Positions 1 to 6,629 of a stretch of 12,388 bases of DNA are shown piece after piece. The notes under the pieces are model-generated. The model was not told the origin of the DNA and did not search any database. It saw nothing but the letters and a program-made list of their open reading frames with translations. Made by a program: the position numbers and the translations under genes. This DNA is from Bacteroidales bacterium (GTDB lineage: Bacteria; Bacteroidota; Bacteroidia; Bacteroidales; VadinHA17). How positions within the stretch are numbered: position 1 is the stretch's first letter; the number at the start of each line of letters is the position of its first letter. Location of the stretch: positions 1 through 12,388 of the forward strand of contig JALOMM010000099.1 in NCBI GenBank assembly GCA_025455535.1, in the 5' to 3' direction.

Positions 1-1826
1 ACGGTGTTAAGATCATCAGGGTCACTCTTGAGAATCCTCAGGTATAATTTCAATGCTTCCTGCACTCTGCCCAGCTTCCTGAGGCAAAATCCCATCTTCT
101 TCAGGGTCCACGGCTTCGGATCGATGATGGAGGCCATTGAATATTTCTCCAGCGCCTTCTCATATTCCCCGGCCATCTGGTAGCAGTATCCTGACTTTTC
201 GTATAGTTCTGCGTCATCTGTCACTGATGTCAGCACCGTCAGATAGATCGAAAGGGCATCGCCGTAATATTCCTTGCTGAAGAAATAATCGGCAAGAGAC
301 CTGCTGTCTGCCTCAGAACCGCATATCTCCCTGTAGAAAAGAGAGTTATATATGTCAAGCCTGCTCATGAAGAGGTCGTCGAACTCATTTTTGAAGTCAG
401 AGAGCTTGTAGAACCTGTAAAGATCATGTATATACTGTGTGACTGTGGTTCTGAACAGTGCTGCCGGGTCGGTGAGCTCACTGTCATACTTCATCTGTTC
501 GAGCCCCTCAAGCTCCATCCTGAATACCTTGAGCATCATGCTTTTCTGATCTGCAGGGAGGTGCTTCATGTTAAGTATCAGGGAATACTTGTCTGAGTTG
601 CAGATGAAGGGGGTCTTGAACAGTGCCTCCGCAAGCTCGTTGATACCAGGGCCAAGGATCTCATCATGGAATATCTCGTCAACGGTCACATGGTCAGGAT
701 AAAAAGGGATGAACCAGTTGCGCAGTTCCCTGAAGAAGTCGAATTTCTTAAGTCCCGAGAAGGCTGACATATATACGTCAGAACCCTCCATCTGAAGGTT
801 GGTGAGCTCCTCCATGGTCTTGAACATCTCTTCCGAGTCCCTGAACATATCTGACCAGTCCGGGTTTCTTCCCTCTTCGGTGCTCTCTCCCAGGATGGCG
901 TCGAGATCAAGTTTCTCCTCAATGCGTGGTCTGAGCTTCACCACCTTGGGCAATATCTCGTCATGCATCCTCCTGGTCAGCTTCTCAGTGTCGCGCGATT
1001 TTATCGTTTGCAGCACCACTGTGCGTACCTGCTCCCTGAAACCGGCTCTGGAGGAAAGCTCTTTCATCAACTGCATCACTTCGGGGTAGAGGCTGAGCCT
1101 GTCATCATTATAATACAATATGAGTACAATGCCTGTAATCGCTCTTTCCGAGACATGCGGGGTCTTGTTCCTGTACAGTTTTGACAGCAGTCTCAGCTTG
1201 GCCGGATCCCATATCCTCAGGCAACTGAGGGTAATTGCACTCACGAATGTTGCCATCTCATGCCATTCGATGCGACCTGACCGGAGCAGGATGTCAATGA
1301 GGCTCTCTTCAGCCTCACCATAGAAGTCTGACAGCCACAGGTGTTTGAAAATGATTCCTGAGAGTTTCTCCAGCTCTTCACTCTGCTCCCTGTTCGTCTC
1401 CTGCTTGCGTATCTCAGCCGACGAGAGAAGGTCATCAAGACGGGTCTTGAAGAAAAGGTCGTCGACACTCTGAACAATATTGCCTCCTCTCAACCTCTCC
1501 TCCCTCTCCTCCACAGCTCTGACAGAATAAGTATACCACCCGGAATGATGTGTCAAAATGTCCTGTTTAACCCTGTCAGCCAGTCGCAGGATTCTCTGAA
1601 GCAGTTTCAGGTAAACCTTCTGCCGCCCAGGGTCATCGATCCCTTCAACAGTATATTTAAGGATATTCTTATATGTCATCTGCAGCTCAGAGAACTCATC
1701 CCTGAATCCGCCAAATGATACATTTTCAAGCATATCAGCAAGTATGTCAAAGCTTAGCTTCACCTTTCTCCTGACGACAAGATTACAAACCTGCTTATGC
1801 TGAAGTATGACAGTCGGTATATTCAT
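1..1826 (-). CDS. TPR-containing protein of unknown function (C-terminus beyond window)
   Basis: The minus-strand frame is open without interruption from the ATG at 1824-1826 to the left edge, giving 608 residues with no stop; the 3' end lies outside the window. An in-frame TGA lies 12 codons upstream of this ATG and no other ATG intervenes, so the start is well placed, though no clear Shine-Dalgarno precedes it. There is no signal peptide or membrane segment, so it is probably cytoplasmic. Most of the protein is charged, helical and unfamiliar to me. From about residue 538 to the edge there are at least two tetratricopeptide-like helical pairs, with spaced Gly/Ala/Tyr positions and an ending on Asp-Pro (for example AGEYEKALEKY and LGRVQEALKLY), usually a protein-protein interaction scaffold. 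It follows the patatin gene by 61 bases on the same strand, so the two may be co-transcribed. Function is unknown; a scaffold role is inference only. Confidence 0.85.
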   Translation of the reverse strand, partial: MNIPTVILQHKQVCNLVVRRKVKLSFDILADMLENVSFGGFRDEFSELQMTYKNILKYTVEGIDDPGRQKVYLKLLQRILRLADRVKQDILTHHSGWYTYSVRAVEEREERLRGGNIVQSVDDLFFKTRLDDLLSSAEIRKQETNREQSEELEKLSGIIFKHLWLSDFYGEAEESLIDILLRSGRIEWHEMATFVSAITLSCLRIWDPAKLRLLSKLYRNKTPHVSERAITGIVLILYYNDDRLSLYPEVMQLMKELSSRAGFREQVRTVVLQTIKSRDTEKLTRRMHDEILPKVVKLRPRIEEKLDLDAILGESTEEGRNPDWSDMFRDSEEMFKTMEELTNLQMEGSDVYMSAFSGLKKFDFFRELRNWFIPFYPDHVTVDEIFHDEILGPGINELAEALFKTPFICNSDKYSLILNMKHLPADQKSMMLKVFRMELEGLEQMKYDSELTDPAALFRTTVTQYIHDLYRFYKLSDFKNEFDDLFMSRLDIYNSLFYREICGSEADSRSLADYFFSKEYYGDALSIYLTVLTSVTDDAELYEKSGYCYQMAGEYEKALEKYSMASIIDPKPWTLKKMGFCLRKLGRVQEALKLYLRILKSDPDDLNT

Positions 1827-1887
1827 CTCAGTTAAATCACTACTAACATGTAATGTATGTCAACAATCAGGCCACCGGTTTCGGTTA

Positions 1888-4179
1888 TCAGAAATTGTAG
1901 CCGATACTGATGTAACCCTTGAATTTGTTGAAGCCTGACTCTTCGCCGTAGAATCCCTGCATGATGCCTGCTTTTATCGGGCCGATGATTGACATGTATC
2001 CGGCGCCTGCCGAGTAGCCTGCCAGAAGAGAGTATCCTGAAGTCCTGCCAGCCTCACGGATGGCGAACGCGTTTGCAGAGAATGTCAGATGGACATCCCT
2101 GAAGATCTCGATATCTGTCTCAAAACCGATTCCTGCCAGCTCCCTGACAGCTATCTGGTAGGGATGAAACCCTGCCGCCTGAACCGATCTTCTTCCTGAT
2201 GACTGTATCCCCCCCAGAAGAAAGAAGTTATTGTTTGCAGTGACAGAATCGGTCCCGGTGATGAACAGGGCGTCTCCCCTTAAATTGAAGGATACCTTTC
2301 TGTGAGGTGAGAAGTAGTGACTTAAAGATCCCCTAAAGGTATAAAACCTGTCAAATGAGAATTCATGAGGATTCTCGCTGGTGCACTCTGCGTTCAGGCT
2401 GTCAGAGCTGATATAGCCTGAATAGAGTTTTGATGTTGCTGCCGCCAGCTGATAGACGATGCCCTTGTCAGGAAAGTGCTTGGTATTCAGGGTATTCGCC
2501 TGGTAATCGAATGACTCTGATATATAATTGTACCTCAGTCTTGTCATGCCGCACGCAGTCGGATATTCGGGTGCGAGATACATGTTTTCAATTCCAGCCG
2601 ATATGTTCATCATGTTATTCAGTCCGATCCTTTTATTGATGACGAGCATGTTGTAAAAGTTGGTGCTGGTCACTGCCCCGCTGACTCCTCTGATCTCGAG
2701 TGACGGGTACATTGAATTGTCTCCCGTAAGATTGACTGACAGACCGAACTTCTGGTTCCTGCCAACGAACTGTATGACATTGAGGTTATACCGGAAGTAT
2801 TCTGCAATATATGCATCAGCACTGATCACCGATCTCCTGGTAATGAGATTCCTTGATGTGAATCCTATAATGAGCCCGGCTTTAAGTGCATTGTCATAAT
2901 GTACTGATCCGTAAAGCATTGTCTGGGGCCTCTCAACACAGTCTAACACAAGTATAAGGGAGTCATTCCGTGGAACGACACGGTATCTTATCTTTTCGAA
3001 CCACGCTTTCCCGTAGAGCAGTTCGATCCCTTCCCTGAGCTGCTCCTGATCAACCTTCTGCCGCGGCTCAATATCCAGAACACCTGTTATCTGGGCGGCA
3101 TCAGTGATCTTGTTACCTGTAACCTCGATCCTGTCAAAAGTATGGTATTGCCTGTCAAGTATATTCTCAATGGGCTTCTGCGGTGCAATCCTGTTCAGCG
3201 AGTCAGCCAGTCTTCTGAATTCATCCCTGTAAACCAGGGCAGCCTTGTAGCCACGCTGTATTATCGTGTCAGGGTTATTGAACTCCATCGACGGCAGATC
3301 CTTTACCGCCGGTTCAATCAGGAAGTCAATCTTTTCTTTCTCATTGTTGAAGTCCCAGTATGCGTGCATGAATCCTATCTGCTTTATAATGCCTGTGGCT
3401 GTCTGGAGCTCTTCCTGGTTTTTGAGGTGAAAGCCGGTATATGATCCTATTATAATATCAGCGCCCATCTCTTTCAACTCGCTTACGGCGATATTCCTGA
3501 GAAGCCCGCCGTCAACCAGCAGGGCTGAGTCAATCTCTACCGGAGTGAAGACAGTCGGAATAGCCATGCTTGCCCTCATGGCATCTGCAAGGTATCCGCT
3601 CTTAAGCTCCCGTTTTGTGACGGTAACAATATCCACTGCCATACATGAAAAGGGTATAGGGAGCCTGGAAAAATCGTTTATGTCAGCCGCAGGCCATGCA
3701 TAATAGTTTAACATGTTCTCAATCTGCTGTCCGTTCATTATTCCAGATGGCAGTAAGACTTTCGTTGATTTAATCGGGAGAGACATGATACTGTTGTAGA
3801 AACGTTTCTTCTCCTCGAAGATTATCTTGTTCTCGGGGATCCTGTTATTCATGATTAGATTCATGTCCATGTCATGGAGAATCCCTATAATGCTGTCTGT
3901 TGAGTATCCCAATGAATACATTCCTCCGACAATGCTTCCCATGCTGACGCCGGTGATATAGTCAGGTCTCAGCCCGGCTTCCTCCATCACCTTCAGAACG
4001 CCTATATGGGCTAACCCGTGGGCGGCTCCTCCGCTGAGGGCAAGGCCTACAGATGGTCTGGCAGTCTCTTCCTGTGCTTCAGCAGGGGAGGGAAGGAGAA
4101 ATATCATCATCAGCAAACATGCTGCATAAAATGCCGTTCCGGTGTTGGGAAAATAATATTGCGGAGGCGCCTTTTTCAT
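1888..4179 (-). CDS. Patatin-like phospholipase fused to POTRA and outer-membrane beta-barrel (type Vd / PlpD-like)
   Basis: Predicted secreted lipid acyl hydrolase anchored in the outer membrane. I chose the ATG at 4179 (763 residues) because it directly opens a signal peptide (MKKAPP, then a hydrophobic stretch and an AEA-Q cleavage-like site). A frame extension to a GTG at 4215 would put 12 polar residues before it. Numbering from that GTG: oxyanion-hole glycines GGAAHG at 62-67, nucleophile motif G-V-S91-M-G at 89-93, and catalytic Asp in DGG at 235-237, so the Ser-Asp dyad is intact. A POTRA-like segment lies at about 358-430, followed by alternating beta-strands to the C-terminus. The protein ends in Asn-Phe, the terminal aromatic typical of barrel proteins recognised by BamA. 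This order matches PlpD-type autotransporters, where the barrel carries the patatin domain. Substrate is unknown. It is divergent from ygiQ and upstream of the TPR gene. Confidence 0.92.
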   Translation of the reverse strand: MKKAPPQYYFPNTGTAFYAACLLMMIFLLPSPAEAQEETARPSVGLALSGGAAHGLAHIGVLKVMEEAGLRPDYITGVSMGSIVGGMYSLGYSTDSIIGILHDMDMNLIMNNRIPENKIIFEEKKRFYNSIMSLPIKSTKVLLPSGIMNGQQIENMLNYYAWPAADINDFSRLPIPFSCMAVDIVTVTKRELKSGYLADAMRASMAIPTVFTPVEIDSALLVDGGLLRNIAVSELKEMGADIIIGSYTGFHLKNQEELQTATGIIKQIGFMHAYWDFNNEKEKIDFLIEPAVKDLPSMEFNNPDTIIQRGYKAALVYRDEFRRLADSLNRIAPQKPIENILDRQYHTFDRIEVTGNKITDAAQITGVLDIEPRQKVDQEQLREGIELLYGKAWFEKIRYRVVPRNDSLILVLDCVERPQTMLYGSVHYDNALKAGLIIGFTSRNLITRRSVISADAYIAEYFRYNLNVIQFVGRNQKFGLSVNLTGDNSMYPSLEIRGVSGAVTSTNFYNMLVINKRIGLNNMMNISAGIENMYLAPEYPTACGMTRLRYNYISESFDYQANTLNTKHFPDKGIVYQLAAATSKLYSGYISSDSLNAECTSENPHEFSFDRFYTFRGSLSHYFSPHRKVSFNLRGDALFITGTDSVTANNNFFLLGGIQSSGRRSVQAAGFHPYQIAVRELAGIGFETDIEIFRDVHLTFSANAFAIREAGRTSGYSLLAGYSAGAGYMSIIGPIKAGIMQGFYGEESGFNKFKGYISIGYNF

Positions 4180-4254
4180 ATAGGTATTGTGATTGTGATA
4201 CCTGATTTCTGGCACTTATTATAGCAAGTTAGGTATAATATGTAAATTGGCAGA
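4180..4254. promoter_or_regulatory. Divergent intergenic region between patatin gene and ygiQ
   Basis: These 75 AT-rich bases must hold the promoters of both divergent genes. On the plus strand a TATAAT string (4234-4239) and a TAAATTGG that partly resembles the Bacteroidota TAnnTTTG element lie just before ygiQ. Next to the patatin start there is a perfect 6-bp inverted repeat, AGGTAT (4182-4187) and ATACCT (4198-4203), with a third AGGTAT at 4231-4236. Element assignment is uncertain; the region itself is certain from the gene layout. Confidence 0.4.
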
Positions 4255-6066
4255 GTGAAAATCAGGGAAAATATTTTGCAAAACTGGCTTCCGACTTCAC
4301 AGAAGGAGGTTGAGGCTCTGGGATGGGATTCTCCTGATGTGATCCTCTTCACCGGCGATGCATACATTGATCATCCCTCCTTCGGTGCTGCCGTAATAGC
4401 GCGGGTACTGGAGTCAGAGGGTCTGCGCGTGGCGGTGGTGCCTCAGCCCAACTGGCGCGATGATCTGCGCGACTTCCGCAAGCTGGGTGCCCCGAGGCTC
4501 TTCTTCGGTGTCACCGCCGGCAATATGGACTCGATGGTCAATCACTACACCGCCACGCGCCGGCTGCGCTCCGACGATGCATACTCGCCCGGCGGAGCGG
4601 CAGGTTTCCGCCCTGACTACCCGACGACAGTATACACACGGGCATTGAAAAAGCTCTTTCCTGACGTTCCGGTGGTCATCGGAGGTATTGAGGCATCGAT
4701 GAGGAGGCTGATGCACTACGATTACTGGAGCGACACGCTCGAACCGTCAATACTTGTCAGCTCCGGAGCAGACATGCTCGTCTACGGCATGGCCGAGAAG
4801 GCTGTGAGGGAGCTTGCAGGAAGAATGAGGAGAGGGGAGAGGCTGGATTCAATAAGCGACCTGCCACAGACAGTGATCCTCAGGCCTTCATCAGCGCCTC
4901 CGGCGCCGTTACCCGGTTTCAGGGACAAACTACTGCACTCGTGCAGTGAGGCGAAGTCTTCACGCAAAGCCTATGCAGAAAATTTTGTCCTCTTTGAAAA
5001 GACAAGCAACAGCCGGAGGCCCGTGAGGCTCATCGAGCCCTGCGGCGACACTCTTGTGGTGGTTAACCCGCCTTATCCTGTGGCCTCTGAGGCTGAGGCT
5101 GAGGCTGAGGCAGATGCTATATATGACCTGCCATTCAACTATGCGCCGCACCCCCGTTATTCAAAGAAGGGTCCAATACCTGCCTGGGAGATGATCAGAT
5201 TCTCGGTGAACATACACCGGGGATGTTTCGGGGGATGCAGTTTCTGCGCCATCGCGGCGCATCAGGGCAAGTTCGTCAGCAGCCGCTCCGAGGCCTCCGT
5301 ACTGAGGGAGGTGGAGCGGATAGGGAGGATGGAAGGGTTTAAAGGCTATCTCAGCGACCTGGGAGGGCCGTCGGCAAACATGTACCGCATGGCAGGCAGG
5401 GACAGGGAGCGATGTGAGAAATGCGCGAGGCCGTCATGCATATGGCCATCGGTGTGCGATAACCTGGACACTTCGCATCGTGATCTGACAGCACTGTATC
5501 AGAAAGTAAATTCACTGCCCTATATTAAAAAGGCATTTGTCAGCAGCGGAGTGAGGTATGACCTGCTGTTCAGGGAGTACAATCCGTCAGCCGGGAAGGC
5601 AGAGGAGCGCTATCTGCACGAACTGGTAGTGAACCACACCAGTGGCAGGCTGAAGGTAGCCCCTGAACATACTGACGACGAGGTTCTCTGGCTCATGCGC
5701 AAGAGCCCGTTCAGACACTTCAGGAAGCTGCTGGAAAAGTTCCGGTCTATCGTACTGGCGGCCGGGCTCAAATATGAGCTCATACCCTATTTTATCTCCG
5801 CCCATCCGGGTACGACTGATCAGAAGATGGCGGGCCTGGCTCGTGAGCTTAAGGAGCTGGGGATGCATCCGGAGCAGGTGCAGGATTTTACCCCCACACC
5901 CATGACCCTGGCTACCGCAATGTACTATCTTGGCTTTGATCCGTATACCGGCAAAAAAGTCTATGTCGCCCGTGACCTGGCAGAGAAGAGGAGGCAGAAG
6001 GAGTACTTTTTTAAGTCGAAAGGAATAAGTCCAAAGTCGAAAGTCCAAAGTCGAAAGTCGAATTAG
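4255..6066 (+). CDS. ygiQ: YgiQ-family radical SAM protein
   Basis: Radical S-adenosylmethionine enzyme of the YgiQ (UPF0313) family; reaction and substrate are not established as far as I know. The start is a GTG at 4255: an in-frame TAA sits at 4243 and the N-terminus aligns in style with other family members (NWLPTSQKEVE, then DVILFTGDAYIDHPSFG). The N-terminal domain (residues about 1-300) has the family signatures GGIEASMRRL and HYDYWSD. The [4Fe-4S]/SAM motif is C324-x3-C328-x2-C331 in RGCFGGCSFC. A second cysteine group C387, C390, C395, C401 could hold another metal centre (inference). Family-typical blocks VAPEHT and SAHPGTTD follow. At 603 residues it is shorter than E. coli YgiQ (about 739). 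Two oddities: an Glu-Ala repeat at residues 279-286, and a basic, repeat-encoded tail (last about 17 residues) that seems to replace the usual C-terminal end. Confidence 0.95.
   Translation: MKIRENILQNWLPTSQKEVEALGWDSPDVILFTGDAYIDHPSFGAAVIARVLESEGLRVAVVPQPNWRDDLRDFRKLGAPRLFFGVTAGNMDSMVNHYTATRRLRSDDAYSPGGAAGFRPDYPTTVYTRALKKLFPDVPVVIGGIEASMRRLMHYDYWSDTLEPSILVSSGADMLVYGMAEKAVRELAGRMRRGERLDSISDLPQTVILRPSSAPPAPLPGFRDKLLHSCSEAKSSRKAYAENFVLFEKTSNSRRPVRLIEPCGDTLVVVNPPYPVASEAEAEAEADAIYDLPFNYAPHPRYSKKGPIPAWEMIRFSVNIHRGCFGGCSFCAIAAHQGKFVSSRSEASVLREVERIGRMEGFKGYLSDLGGPSANMYRMAGRDRERCEKCARPSCIWPSVCDNLDTSHRDLTALYQKVNSLPYIKKAFVSSGVRYDLLFREYNPSAGKAEERYLHELVVNHTSGRLKVAPEHTDDEVLWLMRKSPFRHFRKLLEKFRSIVLAAGLKYELIPYFISAHPGTTDQKMAGLARELKELGMHPEQVQDFTPTPMTLATAMYYLGFDPYTGKKVYVARDLAEKRRQKEYFFKSKGISPKSKVQSRKSN
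5089..5112 (+). repeat. In-frame GAGGCT hexanucleotide repeat inside ygiQ
   Basis: Almost four tandem copies of GAGGCT (the last is GAGGCA) encode alternating Glu-Ala at residues 279-286, just before the conserved DAIYDLPF segment. Unit changes of six bases keep the frame, so length variation would alter only the linker, not inactivate the protein. Confidence 0.85.
6013..6060 (+). repeat. 7-bp tandem repeat array AAAGTC[C/G] overlapping 3' end of ygiQ
   Basis: From 6027 to 6060 there are five consecutive units of the form AAAGTCC or AAAGTCG (the first lacks one A). A degenerate copy, AAGTCGAAAGG, lies just before at 6013-6023. The array is inside the ygiQ reading frame and encodes its lysine/serine-rich tail; the ygiQ stop follows at 6064-6066. 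It is the reverse complement in sequence of the array at 6091-6143. Confidence 0.85.
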
Positions 6067-6143
6067 CTATCATCACTCAAAATCCTTTACGGACTTTACG
6101 GACTTTATGGACTTTATGGACTTTACGGACTTTACGGACTTTT
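6027..6143. terminator. Possible bidirectional hairpin terminator from opposed repeat arrays
   Basis: The left array (AAAGTCC units) and right array (GGACTTT units) can pair in many registers, forming a long imperfect stem with a loop containing the ygiQ stop codon and 6061-6090. It lies exactly where transcripts of ygiQ (plus) and the hyd operon (minus) converge. A terminator or mRNA-end role is inference: the arms differ in unit length (7 versus 9 bp), so pairing is interrupted by bulges, and there is no clean GC stem with a U tract. Confidence 0.35.
6091..6143 (+). repeat. 9-bp tandem repeat array GGACTTTA[C/T] between convergent genes
   Basis: Five full 9-bp units, GGACTTTAC or GGACTTTAT, and a partial sixth (GGACTTTT) run from 6091 to 6143. 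A diverged CCTTTAC lies just before, at 6084-6090. The core GGACTTT is the exact complement of AAAGTCC in the array at 6027-6060. No ORF uses it. Confidence 0.9.
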
Positions 6144-6147
6144 CTCC

Positions 6148-6595
6148 CTATTCGTATTCCTTCAGTATAGCCCTGACATCATCAGGAGCTACCCTGCCGT
6201 AGGTCTTGTCACCGACGAGGACCACCGGTGCCAGGCCGCATGCTGTCAGGTGTCGTGTCCCCGACCTGTATCGCCAGTTCCTTCCTGAACTCGTCTAGAA
6301 CCTTTTCGGCGCCACGTACGTAACATGCTGTACCCATGCAGATACTTATCGGGTGTCTGCCCCTGGGCTTCATCGTGAAGAATGAGTAGAAAGTGACAAC
6401 CCCGTACACCTTTGCGGCAGAGACATTCAGTTCAGAGGCGACGACCTCCTGTACCTCGGCAGGAAGATATCCGAAATGCTCCTGGCATTTATGAAGCACG
6501 TTTATCAGCTCAAGGGGCTCATTACTGAATGAATCACATATCTCAGTGATCTTATCAACATCCTCTTTTCTTAGTTCTATCTTTATACTTGACAT
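6148..6595 (-). pseudogene. hydC: hydC / NuoE-like [2Fe-2S] subunit of bifurcating hydrogenase, frameshifted by internal deletion
   Basis: This is the thioredoxin-fold 2Fe-2S subunit (HydC, HndA, NuoE family) that normally relays electrons between HydB and HydA. The ATG at 6595 opens a normal N-terminal helical domain and the first ligand pair C86-x4-C91 in CMGTAC. After residue 117 (GDTTPD, to 6245) the frame breaks, and reading on gives 11 unrelated residues to a stop at 6209 (128 residues). The true C-terminus resumes one base later, in another frame, as ACGLAPVV from 6243 to a TAG at 6148-6150 (31 residues). Relatives have about 12 more residues here, ending in CLGAC, so roughly 35 bases including the third cysteine ligand appear lost. 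Restoring them gives about 160 residues, the usual length. Frameshifting alone could not rescue the cluster. Last gene of the operon, 34 bases after hydA. Assembly error is the main alternative. Confidence 0.8.
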
Positions 6596-6629
6596 CTCTT
6601 TGAATTTTAGATAGTTAAATTTCCTTTTC

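Noticed and set aside
4180..4215. GTG start for the patatin protein at 4215
   Set aside because: It puts 12 polar residues before the signal peptide; the ATG at 4179 starts the signal peptide directly.
5587..6048. A 153-codon open frame on the minus strand
   Set aside because: Antisense to ygiQ, without family features or an independent promoter.
6013..6143. CRISPR array
   Set aside because: Units are 7 and 9 bp with no unique spacers, and no cas genes are near.
6209..6250. Programmed ribosomal frameshift in hydC
   Set aside because: There is no slippery heptamer with a downstream structure, and a shift would still leave out the third cysteine ligand and about 12 conserved residues.
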